From assembly GCA_046262635.1 (NCBI GenBank), contig JBHEMK010000019.1, positions 1 to 40,187 on the forward strand: 40,187 nt of DNA, read 5' to 3'. This document shows, one piece after another, positions 16,421 to 22,890 of the stretch (the stretch's first letter is position 1; each line of letters opens with the position of its first letter). A program made the translations under genes and the position numbers. Below the pieces are notes generated by a model. The model searched no databases and was not told the DNA's origin. It was given only the letters and a program-made list of their open reading frames with translations. Source of the DNA: JBHEMK01 sp046262635. Lineage in GTDB: Bacteria > Actinomycetota > Thermoleophilia > Gaiellales > Gaiellaceae.

Positions 16421-16800
16421 GCCCTCGCGCGTCCGCGACCGCTCATGAACTGTCGCGCGTCACGCTGCTCGCCGGGCTTCCAGGCGAGCTGCTCGTGAAG
16501 CTGGCGAAGCGGATGACGCGCGAGGACGTGCCCGCGGGCGCCGCGGCGGTGAGCGAGGGCGAGCCCGGAGAGCGCTTCTACGTCGTACTCTCCGGGCTGA
16601 TGGCGGTCAGCCAGACCGACCTGGGCCCGCGCAGCGTGTTGCGGCCGGGCGCGTACTTCGGCGAGGTCGCCCTCGCGATGGACATCCCGCGCACGGCATC
16701 CGTCCGGGCGCTGACGCCGGCTACCGTCGCCTGGTGCGACCGCGCGACGTTCGACGAGATCCTGCGTCCGCTCTTCGCCGACGACGAACCCGAGGATTAA
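16417..16800 (+). CDS. Stand-alone cyclic-nucleotide-binding (CNBD/CRP-like sensor) domain protein
   Basis: 127 residues, GTG start in a GTGA overlap with the preceding small gene. It is almost entirely one cNMP-binding beta-barrel: LLAGLPGELLVKLAKRM, VPAGAAAVSEGEPGERFYVVLSGLMAV, and the phosphate-binding cassette GAYFGEVALAMDIPRTASVRA (the Glu and Arg that contact cyclic phosphate and ribose are both there). No helix-turn-helix follows, so it is not a CRP transcription factor by itself. Its acidic neighbour is the likely functional partner. The stop overlaps the stop of the convergent serine hydrolase in TTAA. Confidence 0.87.
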   Translation: MSPRASATAHELSRVTLLAGLPGELLVKLAKRMTREDVPAGAAAVSEGEPGERFYVVLSGLMAVSQTDLGPRSVLRPGAYFGEVALAMDIPRTASVRALTPATVAWCDRATFDEILRPLFADDEPED

Positions 16801-17633
16801 CCCACTTCGCCAGCCTCCGCGAGCACCGCGTCGCTCAGCTCGGGCCAGGCGGCCTTCGACCAGTCGCCGAACTCGTGGTCGGTGAGGCAGGCGCAGGCGA
16901 GCCCGGCCTCGGGATCGACCCAGAGGAAGGTGCCGCTCGCGCCGAAGTGGCCGAACGTGCGCGGCGAGTTGGTCATCCCCGTCCAGTGGGGCGACTTCGC
17001 ATCCCTGAGCTCGAAGCCGAGGCCCCAGTCGTTCGGATCTCTGCGCCCGAAGCCCGGCAGAACGCCGACGAGTCCAGGGAACTGCAACTCCGTCGCCTCC
17101 GCCAGCGTCTCGGCCGCGACGAGCGTCGGTGCAAGCAGCTCGCGGCCGACTGCGAGCAGATCGACGAGTGGCCCCGCGTAACCCCACGCGGGCGAGAGGC
17201 GGAGGTCTCCCTGCAGCCCGAGCGGCTTGAGGACGGCGTGGTCGAGGTACTCCTTGAAAGGCATCCCGGCCCGCTCCTCGAGGTAGGTGGCCGCCGCCTG
17301 GATCCCGGAGTTCGAGTAGATGCGACGCTGGCCTACGGGCGCGATCGGTGGGCCGTCGTTGAGCGGCAGCCCGGAGGCGTGCGCGAGGACGTGGCGGAGC
17401 GTCGCCCCCGTCGGCCCGACCGGATGCTCGAGCTCGACCGTCCCCTCTTCGAGAGCGACGAGGACGGCCACGGCAGTCAGAAGCTTCGTCACCGAGGCCC
17501 ACGAGAACGTCTCGCCTTGCGGGCCGACCGCGCCAAGCTCCCGCTCCGCGTCGACGACGCCGACCGCCGCGCGCCCGGCCGGCCAGCCCTCGACAAATCG
17601 CAGAGCCTCCACCGACGGCGATACTAGTCGCAT
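16797..17633 (-). CDS. Serine hydrolase of the class C beta-lactamase / penicillin-binding family
   Basis: 278 residues. Active-site motifs: SVTK (Ser47, Lys50), YSN (Tyr106-Asn108) and HFGASGTF in place of the KTG box. No signal peptide is evident, so it is probably cytoplasmic and more likely an esterase or peptidase than an antibiotic-degrading enzyme. The ATG at 17633 overlaps the ATG of the divergent RidA gene inside CATG. A GTG at 17612 is an alternative start that would give a little spacing. Substrate unknown. Confidence 0.85.
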   Translation of the reverse strand: MRLVSPSVEALRFVEGWPAGRAAVGVVDAERELGAVGPQGETFSWASVTKLLTAVAVLVALEEGTVELEHPVGPTGATLRHVLAHASGLPLNDGPPIAPVGQRRIYSNSGIQAAATYLEERAGMPFKEYLDHAVLKPLGLQGDLRLSPAWGYAGPLVDLLAVGRELLAPTLVAAETLAEATELQFPGLVGVLPGFGRRDPNDWGLGFELRDAKSPHWTGMTNSPRTFGHFGASGTFLWVDPEAGLACACLTDHEFGDWSKAAWPELSDAVLAEAGEVG

Positions 17634-18024
17634 GGACCGACGACGTATTTCCTCGGCGCAGCCGCTCGAGCAGCGGTACGGGTACTCGCGCGCGGTCGTC
17701 TGCGACGGCCACGTTCATGTCTCGGGGACGGTGGCGACGATGCCCGACGGCGGCGATCCCCCGGCGGAGGCCTACGCACAGGCTCGGCGCGCGTTCGAGA
17801 TCATCCTCGACGCGCTCGCGGAGGCCGGCGCGAGCCCGGAGAACGTGGTGCGAACCCGGATCTACGTCACCCGCGCGGAGGACATGGAGGCCGTCGGCCA
17901 GGCCCACGGCGAGATCTTCGGGCTGGTTCGTCCCGCCACGACCGCCCTGGTCGTCGGGCTGCTCGATCCGCGCTGGCTCGTCGAGATCGAGGTTGAGGCA
18001 GTTCTCGCGCGGGCCGCGGGGTAG
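17632..18024 (+). CDS. RidA/YjgF/Rid-family protein
   Basis: 130 residues from the ATG at 17632; earlier in-frame starts lie inside the opposite gene. The fold is recognised by VHVSGTVATMPDG, AEAYAQARRAFEIILDALAEAG, VVRTRIYVT (with the conserved Arg that binds the carboxylate of the imine in deaminating members) and a C-terminal LVEIEVEAVLA. RidA proteins hydrolyse reactive enamine/imine intermediates made by PLP enzymes; several Rid subgroups lack this activity. It leads a probable plus-strand operon with the carboxylate-amine ligase (13 nt downstream) and the redoxin. Confidence 0.87.
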   Translation: MDRRRISSAQPLEQRYGYSRAVVCDGHVHVSGTVATMPDGGDPPAEAYAQARRAFEIILDALAEAGASPENVVRTRIYVTRAEDMEAVGQAHGEIFGLVRPATTALVVGLLDPRWLVEIEVEAVLARAAG

Positions 18025-18037
18025 ATACTTTCGCCAC

Positions 18038-19252
18038 GTGACGAAGCAGATCTATCCGCCGTCGATCACCGGCAAGGGCGCCGGGCTCGCAAGCGGCGTG
18101 AGCGTGCTCGACCACGCCTTCGGCAGGAGCGATCCGTACACGCTCGGGGTCGAGGAGGAGTACATGCTGCTCGACCCGGAGACGTTCGACCTCGTCCAGC
18201 ACATCGATACCGTGCTCGCGGCGATCGCGGGCCACGAGCTCGAGCCCCGCATCAACCCGGAGCTGATGCAGTCGACGATCGAGATCGCGACGCCGGTCTG
18301 CCACACGGCGGAAGACGCTGGATTGCAGCTTCGCAAGCTGCGGGCCTACGTGGGCGGCGTCGCACGCGAGCTGGGCTTTCGCGTGGGCTCGGCAGGGACG
18401 CACCCGTTCAGCTTGTTCGAGCGACAGCGGATCACCGCACGAGACCGCTACCGCAGCCTGGTCGACCAGCTCCAGTACGTCGCCCGGCGCGAGCTGATCT
18501 TCGGCATGCACGTGCACGTCGCCGTCGACGACCCGGAAAAGGCGATCCAGGTCGTGAACGGGCTGCTCGGTCACCTCGGGCAGCTGCTCGCCCTGTCTGC
18601 GAGCTCGCCGTTCTGGCGCGGAGAGCCAACCGGGATGCGCTCCAGCCGTCAGATGGTGTTCGCGGCATTCCCGCGCTCAGGGCCGCCGCCGCGGTTCAGG
18701 GACTACGCGGACTATGCCGAGGTGGTGGGCCAGCTCGAGAAGACCGGCTGCATCGCGGACTACACGCACATCTGGTGGGACATCCGGCTGCATCCGCGAC
18801 TCGGCACGATTGAAATCCGGGTGTGCGACGCCATCACCCGGCTCGAGGATGCCGTCGCCCTGACGGCGTACTGCCAGGCGCTCGTCAAGCACTACTGCGA
18901 GCAGTACCAGCGCGGCCAGGAGATCCCCTCCTACCACCGGATCCTGACCACGGAGAACAAGTGGCTCGCCGCGCGTTATGGGCTCGAGGCGCCGGTGATG
19001 GATCTCGCGACGGGTCGGCGCAACCGCACTCCCGTTGCTCAGCTCGTGCGGCGGACGCTGAAGGACCTCGAGCCGCATGCCCGGGAGCTCGGCTCGGAGC
19101 GCGAGCTCGAGGGGATTCACGAGATCCTCAGTCGTGGCAACGGGGCCGACCGCCAGCTGCGCATTTTCAACGCGAATCGAGACATCGTCGAGGTCGTGCA
19201 GGAGATCGCCACGGCGAGCGAGATCGGACCCGAGCCGAGCAAGGCGTCGTAG
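18038..19252 (+). CDS. Carboxylate-amine ligase, YbdK / glutamate-cysteine ligase 2 family
   Basis: 404 residues from the GTG at 18038. GCS2-family landmarks: YTLGVEEEYMLLDPETFDLV near the N-terminus (metal/ATP acidic cluster), INPELMQSTIEIATPVC, SAGTHPFSLFE, FGMHVHVAV, and IEIRVCDAITRLEDAVAL. Members form an ATP-dependent amide bond between glutamate and an amine, classically cysteine (first step of glutathione-type thiol synthesis), but YbdK itself is weak and many homologues have other substrates. The next gene, 15 nt downstream, is a selenocysteine-type redoxin, which makes a thiol-redox role attractive but unproven. Confidence 0.88.
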   Translation: MTKQIYPPSITGKGAGLASGVSVLDHAFGRSDPYTLGVEEEYMLLDPETFDLVQHIDTVLAAIAGHELEPRINPELMQSTIEIATPVCHTAEDAGLQLRKLRAYVGGVARELGFRVGSAGTHPFSLFERQRITARDRYRSLVDQLQYVARRELIFGMHVHVAVDDPEKAIQVVNGLLGHLGQLLALSASSPFWRGEPTGMRSSRQMVFAAFPRSGPPPRFRDYADYAEVVGQLEKTGCIADYTHIWWDIRLHPRLGTIEIRVCDAITRLEDAVALTAYCQALVKHYCEQYQRGQEIPSYHRILTTENKWLAARYGLEAPVMDLATGRRNRTPVAQLVRRTLKDLEPHARELGSERELEGIHEILSRGNGADRQLRIFNANRDIVEVVQEIATASEIGPEPSKAS

Positions 19253-19267
19253 TTGTAGGGTTGCGCC

Positions 19268-19726
19268 ATGCTGGTCGCCGGCGACCCGGTGCCCGCCGCG
19301 ACCATCCACATGACGCCGCAGGCAACGCGAACGATCCAGGAGCTCGTCGCCGACGGGCCGATCCTGCTGCTCTTCTACCTGTTCGACTGGTCCTCGACCT
19401 GAACGGACGAAATGGGGCTCCTGCGGGACAGGAGCGAGGAATTCCGGGCGGCCGGCGTCGAGCCCTACGCGATCTCACGGGACTCGCCGTGGACGCACAT
19501 CGCCTGGCTCCAGGTGCTCGACCTGAACTTCCCGCTGCTCTCCGACTGGAATGGCGAGGCGACGCACGCGTTCGGGGTCGCGCACCAGTTCCGCGCCTTC
19601 CGGAACGTCGCGAAGAGGAGCGCGTTCATCGTCGGCAGTGACAGCGTCGTCCGCTTCGCGAGGGGCTATGAGAGCGACGAGCTGCCGGACTTCGACCACC
19701 TGGTCGAAGCGGCCCGAGGCCTCTAG
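19268..19726 (+). CDS. Selenocysteine-containing peroxiredoxin-like (redoxin) protein, UGA at codon 45 read as Sec
   Basis: Read through one in-frame TGA (19400-19402) this is a complete 152-residue AhpC/TSA-fold protein. The N-terminal part ends ILLLFYLFDWSST; the next codon is TGA; then TDEMGLLRDRSEEF follows without change of frame. The TGA takes the place of the peroxidatic Cys (compare DDTPGCTTE of BCP-type peroxiredoxins). Later segments fit the family: YAISRDSPWTHIAW, FPLLSDWNG, and KRSAFIVG with the conserved Arg. A hairpin suited to be a bacterial SECIS follows the codon. The enzyme would reduce peroxides with a selenol. AGGG lies 7 nt before the ATG. Conventional calling would leave a 44-codon stub and a false gene from the ATG at 19412. 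The machinery (selA, selB, selC, selD) is not in this window. Confidence 0.88.
19400..19435 (+). promoter_or_regulatory. Bacterial SECIS element with its UGA codon
   Basis: The UGA (19400-19402) is followed after 14 nt by GCTCCTG (19417-19423), loop CGGGA (19424-19428) and CAGGAGC (19429-19435): a perfect 7-bp stem. The loop begins 21 nt after the UGA and has G as its second base. Known bacterial SECIS elements have a small apical loop ~16-37 nt after the UGA with a G among the first two loop bases, so position, stem and loop all agree. SelB would bind it and deliver Sec-tRNA. Confidence 0.85.
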
Positions 19727-20095
19727 CCGCTCCGCCTGCTCGTGAGCGCCGAGCGCCGCGGACCGGTTCGGCGGTACGAACGAGGAGGGCCGAACACGCC
19801 GTTACTGCTCCGGCTCGAATCCCCCTGCGGGAGCCGGGCAGGATCCCTTCGCTCGTTCCGAGGCCTCATTGCTGCGGACGACGTCGGCGAGTGCGGCGGC
19901 CGGCACGCACCTGCCTCGCCGATCTCGAGCGGACGTGCGTCGCGGCGGATCGTCATAACCGCGTAGGGCGCGCGAGATCGAGGCGCGAGATCGAGGACGT
20001 CCTCTGCATCTCCAACACACAGTGAAGGCTCTCGCCCGCGGAACTGATCGTCACCTACGTGCGTCTTCGCTCACTCCACGACGACCAGCGCTCTC
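19727..20095. other. Gene-free stretch with hairpin and tandem repeat
   Basis: About 370 bp between the redoxin and the DUF429-like gene with no credible coding frame. It holds a 7-bp hairpin CCGGCTC/GAGCCGG (19810-19837) without a T-tract, and a perfect tandem duplication of 13 bp (GCGCGAGATCGAG, 19970-19995). It marks the left edge of the accessory region. Confidence 0.5.
19970..19995. repeat. Two-copy 13-bp tandem repeat
   Basis: GCGCGAGATCGAG is repeated back to back (19970-19982 and 19983-19995) in non-coding DNA. It is likely a slippage product; no function is evident. Confidence 0.8.
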
Positions 20096-21013
20096 CTATG
20101 CGCACAACATCCCGCCCTCGCTCACCGAGTCAGCCGGCGTCGCGGCAAGTGGCCGCCCCTCCAACACGAGCCGAAGCAACGCCACCACCGTTAGCAGCGC
20201 GTCGAAGTTACCGTCGGCGGCCTCGGCCAAACGGAGATCGTTGAGTGTCACGCCAAACAGCTTGATCCATGCCGCACGCTTGAGATCGTCGATGATCGCG
20301 CGCCGGACACGCGCGCTCGACTTGTTGCCGATCAACCGAGCGGGCGCTGGAAGCGTTTCGGCGAGCGCAGTCCCGTACGCTGCACGCGGATAGTTCTCAG
20401 CGAGAATGAGGGGGCAGCCATCGCCGTCCAGCGCGCACTCGAACGGCCAGAGGCTGAACGGCGCAGGGCTACCAATGGCTGCGATCTCCTCCCAGAGCGC
20501 GCGTGCGGCAGGCGCGACGTGCCCGGGCAGGCCATGTGCGAACACAGACTTGCCGCCGGTCGTCTTCTCGATCCGGCGCCAGAGCGTGACTCCTTGCTCT
20601 GCGGCAGCCTCGATCCAGACGGTCAACGACCGCTTACCGCCCGCGACTCGGAAGAAGGGTCGTCGTGCGCTCCACTCGCTTGGATTCGTCTGGGGCTCGA
20701 AGAAGCTGGGCGTCGACGCAGCGACGGGCAGCAGGTCGGGGAAGCTAGCGGCTGACGAGAGCGTGAACGCCCGCCGCGCCTCGGCAAGGAAGCTTCCAGG
20801 TACTCCGATCGGTGCGTCCACGGAGACGAGCACGCGTCCGCTGCCACCGAGGTCGGACGCGGCGGCCAGAAGTCGGCCGAGCTCCCAGTCTGGATCCGGC
20901 TCCAGACTTCGAACCTCTCGCGTCTTCGGAAATGCGACCCACGCAGCGCGCGCCTCCGGGTACTTGCTCCAGTCGGCGCAGACGAGAGCATCGAAGTCCG
21001 AAGCCGCCGACAT
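20096..21013 (-). CDS. DUF429-like protein with predicted RNase H fold
   Basis: 305 residues, ATG at 21013. The family pattern is visible as spaced acidic motifs: LVCADWSK near the N-terminus, VLVSVDAPIGVP (~residues 60-72), ILAENYPRAAYG (~205-215) and NFDALLTVVALL near the C-terminus, which together resemble the catalytic acids of DUF429 predicted RNase H-like nucleases. There is no signal peptide or membrane segment. Neighbours on the downstream side are toxin-antitoxin genes, so it may belong to the accessory island or its edge. Nuclease activity is inference; an annotation of hypothetical protein would also be fair. Confidence 0.65.
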   Translation of the reverse strand: MSAASDFDALVCADWSKYPEARAAWVAFPKTREVRSLEPDPDWELGRLLAAASDLGGSGRVLVSVDAPIGVPGSFLAEARRAFTLSSAASFPDLLPVAASTPSFFEPQTNPSEWSARRPFFRVAGGKRSLTVWIEAAAEQGVTLWRRIEKTTGGKSVFAHGLPGHVAPAARALWEEIAAIGSPAPFSLWPFECALDGDGCPLILAENYPRAAYGTALAETLPAPARLIGNKSSARVRRAIIDDLKRAAWIKLFGVTLNDLRLAEAADGNFDALLTVVALLRLVLEGRPLAATPADSVSEGGMLCA

Positions 21014-21468
21014 TCCTTATCGCGTCCCGCGCGAGCGACTCTCGGCGAGGCCATGAGGGAGACGAAGTGGTATCGGGTACACGCCACCGCCGTCCGGCAC
21101 AACGTGGGATCGTCGTCGGTGACGTACGTCCCTCAACCGTTACTGGAGGGCAAAGTCGAGCCGGCGATCGGCCCGACCGGTGTCATCACCGGGGCAAGAC
21201 GAGCACGGGTCTTGGCAGACGAGACGGCACTGGCAAATCGCACCAGGAGCCAATTCTGCCAAGCGGGGCTCGACATGCCCATCGCGTGGTGAAGACTCGC
21301 TCTAAGCAGGTATTTCTTCCGCTTCGTCGGCGCGCGACATCACGAGAGCAACACCTCCGCGGCGCTTTAGACACGCGTAAGGAGCGCAAGCGAGTCCCCG
21401 AAGCTGCGTTCAAGCCGCCATCCAACGTGAGACGGTCGCCCACTCGGGCGTCGCAACTCCCGAGCCGC
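21014..21468. other. Gene-poor stretch containing the left copy of the fabI-end repeat
   Basis: About 455 bp. A 79-codon plus-strand frame (21053-21292) has GAGG just before its ATG but no family resemblance, and its end is formed by the repeat at 21269-21290, so I do not call it a gene. Nothing else convincing is present on either strand. Confidence 0.45.
21269..21290. repeat. Left copy of 22-nt direct repeat matching the fabI 3' end (candidate attachment site)
   Basis: This 22-nt segment matches 22869-22890 at 20 positions, including the 13-nt exact core CCCATCGCGTGGT. In the fabI reading direction it spells the C-terminal HAMGM of enoyl-ACP reductase with a synonymous Gly codon (GGC for GGT) and TCG in place of the stop. 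The copies are 1600 bp apart and bracket the toxin-antitoxin genes. Confidence 0.5.
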
Positions 21469-21870
21469 TCAGGCCGTACGGAGCGCGTCGATCGTCGCCG
21501 TCTCGACGACACCAGCCACCACCCGTGCAAGCTTTCGGTCGGAGGTGACGAACGCGTCCGCCTGCAACTGCGTTAGCGCGACGTACTCGGCATCGTATGT
21601 CGTCTCCCACCCGAGTTGATCTGCGACCTTCCACGCCTGGGACTGCAGCACCTTGTCGCCGAGGAAGCGGACCTTCAGCGAGTTTATGCGTCTTACTCGC
21701 TCGCGGCCTTCCGTGGCCGAGATCTCACCTCGGCGCGCGGCCTGGTACAGCGCCGACAGCGCCTGGGACCGAACGAGTGTCGGCGCGACGAGCGTATGCT
21801 CCGTTGCGACCTCGATCTCGCCAGCGGCGATCCGAAGCAGCGTCTCGCAATCGACGACGAACCGCGTCAC
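21469..21870 (-). CDS. PIN-domain ribonuclease toxin (VapC-like)
   Basis: 133 residues, GTG start. PIN fold acids are in place: FVVDCETLL (Asp7 and following Glu), a Glu/Ser-rich helix around SQALSALYQAA, and TYDAEYVALTQLQADAFVTSDRKLARV with the C-terminal Asp cluster. VapC toxins are Mg-dependent RNases that cleave tRNA or rRNA and are held inactive by a cognate antitoxin encoded just upstream. The gene start overlaps the stop of a 30-codon frame by 4 nt (GTGA), the usual arrangement of an antitoxin gene, but that partner is unusually short. Confidence 0.85.
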   Translation of the reverse strand: MTRFVVDCETLLRIAAGEIEVATEHTLVAPTLVRSQALSALYQAARRGEISATEGRERVRRINSLKVRFLGDKVLQSQAWKVADQLGWETTYDAEYVALTQLQADAFVTSDRKLARVVAGVVETATIDALRTA

Positions 21871-21959
21871 GGCGCAGACGCTACACGCCGGCCGCTGAAC
21901 TTCTTGCGTGCGGGACGGATCGTCTCGAGTACGGCTTGGCTGTGCCCCGCGTACCTCAT
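21867..21959 (-). CDS. 30-residue protein overlapping the PIN toxin gene; candidate minimal or truncated antitoxin
   Basis: ATG at 21959 preceded by GGGGGAAGG with 4 nt spacing, among the strongest ribosome sites in the window. The product, beginning MRYAGHSQAVLETIRPARKK, is basic, and its TGA overlaps the toxin GTG. No DNA-binding domain fits in 30 residues; it resembles only the toxin-binding tail of VapB-type antitoxins. Reading can extend upstream in frame to 22061, but that extension is serine/arginine-rich and unconvincing. Either a leader peptide for coupling, a relic, or a minimal antitoxin. Confidence 0.5.
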   Translation of the reverse strand: MRYAGHSQAVLETIRPARKKFSGRRVASAP

Positions 21960-22026
21960 GAGACCTTCCCCCGACTCAATGTCACGCTCGATCCATCGCG
22001 GAAGTCGCCGTGCTCGGCATCGGCGA

Positions 22027-22344
22027 TCAAACGAGGTCGAGGACGAGCTCGAGCGCGTCATCGACGGCCCGCATCTCGTCGCTTGTCAGATGCCCGGCAT
22101 GCGTGCCAAGCGCATCGACATCGACGGCACCCACCATTTCGCACATGACGCGCGTGGATTCCTCGCCTAAGACGATCTCGGGATGGAAGCTCGCAGCCGG
22201 AGTCGACGTCGACGTCAGACAGACGACGACCGTCGACAGCGCGAGCAGATCGTCGGCTTGGACCACGACGGCGAACCGCCGACCACGCTGTACACGACCG
22301 GGGCGTCGCGGGATTACGATCGCGTGGACGTCACCGCGGAGCAC
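22027..22344 (-). CDS. MazF/PemK-family endoribonuclease toxin
   Basis: 105 residues, GTG start. MazF landmarks: GDVHAIVIP at the N-terminus, RGRRFAVVVQADDLLALSTVVVCLTSTS (the RPAVVVQ and PLTS equivalents), and a C-terminal LTSDEMRAVDDALELVLDL helix. These toxins cleave mRNA at short sequences. The start overlaps the end of the ribbon-helix-helix gene by 14 bp, so toxin follows antitoxin in one operon. Confidence 0.87.
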   Translation of the reverse strand: MLRGDVHAIVIPRRPGRVQRGRRFAVVVQADDLLALSTVVVCLTSTSTPAASFHPEIVLGEESTRVMCEMVGAVDVDALGTHAGHLTSDEMRAVDDALELVLDLV

Positions 22345-22582
22345 GCAGCTGCTCCATGAGTGCCGCGACTTCCTGCGACTCGGCGAGGTATTCCGGACTC
22401 GCGATCAGCGCCGCAGCCTCCGCTGCCAGCCCAGCGCGCCGCCGCTCGCGCTCAGCCGCCTCGGTGATCGCTTGTCGAGCAGCCTCGGCACGCGTCACGC
22501 GCCGCCGCCGCGCAAGCTCATCCAGTGCGCGTACACCCTCAACGCCGAGGCGAAGGGAGAGCGGTGGCGGGGCTGGAGACAC
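22331..22582 (-). CDS. Ribbon-helix-helix antitoxin paired with the MazF toxin
   Basis: 83 residues from the GTG at 22582. The N-terminal PLSLRLGVEGVRALDELA, RRRRVTRAEAARQAI is a ribbon-helix-helix DNA-binding domain; the C-terminus (a long Ala/Glu-rich helix ending ASPEYLAESQEVAALMEQLR) is the expected toxin-binding tail. A TTG at 22603 would extend it by 7 residues but would fall inside the operator repeat, so the GTG is preferred. It should repress its own promoter and neutralise MazF. Confidence 0.82.
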   Translation of the reverse strand: MSPAPPPLSLRLGVEGVRALDELARRRRVTRAEAARQAITEAAERERRRAGLAAEAAALIASPEYLAESQEVAALMEQLRAPR

Positions 22583-22585
22583 TGC

Positions 22586-22604
22586 AGCGCAAATGTAGCG
22601 CAAA
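22586..22604 (-). promoter_or_regulatory. Direct-repeat operator and -10 region of the antitoxin-toxin operon
   Basis: On the plus strand AGCGCAAA occurs at 22586-22593 and 22597-22604, an 11-bp (one helical turn) period as used by ribbon-helix-helix dimers binding side by side. On the transcribed strand TACATT, a fair -10 element, lies between and across the repeats and ends 9 nt before the GTG, implying a near-leaderless transcript. Binding would block transcription directly. Confidence 0.55.
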
Positions 22605-22868
22605 ACACACTACGCCTGCTGGATCAGGCTGACCGCGGGTCGTGCATCTACAGACCCCATCGCGTGTCGGCGGGTGCTCCTAGCAGGCGTTTCGAGCTCC
22701 GAGGCGGTCGGCGCATCAACGCGACATCTCCGCGACCCTCTACGGCGGGTCGCCGACCAGGATGCTGCCGACTTTTCGATGTGGATTAAGACAGACCCTG
22801 CTCGCTTATCGAACTTATCTGATTGTGATGATGCTGATAAACCGGGCAGAGCAAGTCACAGCGCGGTC

Positions 22869-22890
22869 CTCTACATACCCATCGCGTGGT
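22869..22890. repeat. Right copy of 22-nt direct repeat: the fabI 3' end
   Basis: Covers the last codons and the TAG stop of fabI (stop at 22871-22873) and matches 21269-21290 at 20 of 22 positions. If the interval between the copies is an inserted element, this copy is the end that restores the fabI reading frame. Confidence 0.5.

Noticed and set aside
19268..19402. Reading the redoxin as a pseudogene broken by a nonsense mutation, or as two genes
   Set aside because: Frame and family similarity continue unchanged after the TGA, which sits at the catalytic position and is followed by a well-placed hairpin. A random nonsense mutation would not predict these.
19810..19837. tRNA-like T-arm (GCTCGAATCC) suggesting a tRNA or tRNA fragment
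   Set aside because: The arm does not form a proper T-stem and no acceptor or anticodon stem accompanies it; it is better described as a simple 7-bp hairpin.
19727..20095. A selenocysteine tRNA (selC) next to the Sec-redoxin
   Set aside because: No 90-nt cloverleaf with long variable arm and TCA anticodon could be folded on either strand; a CTTCAC stretch lacks stems.
21053..21292. 79-codon plus-strand frame with GAGG before its ATG
   Set aside because: No family resemblance, and its last codons are the antisense of the duplicated fabI end, so it is probably fortuitous.
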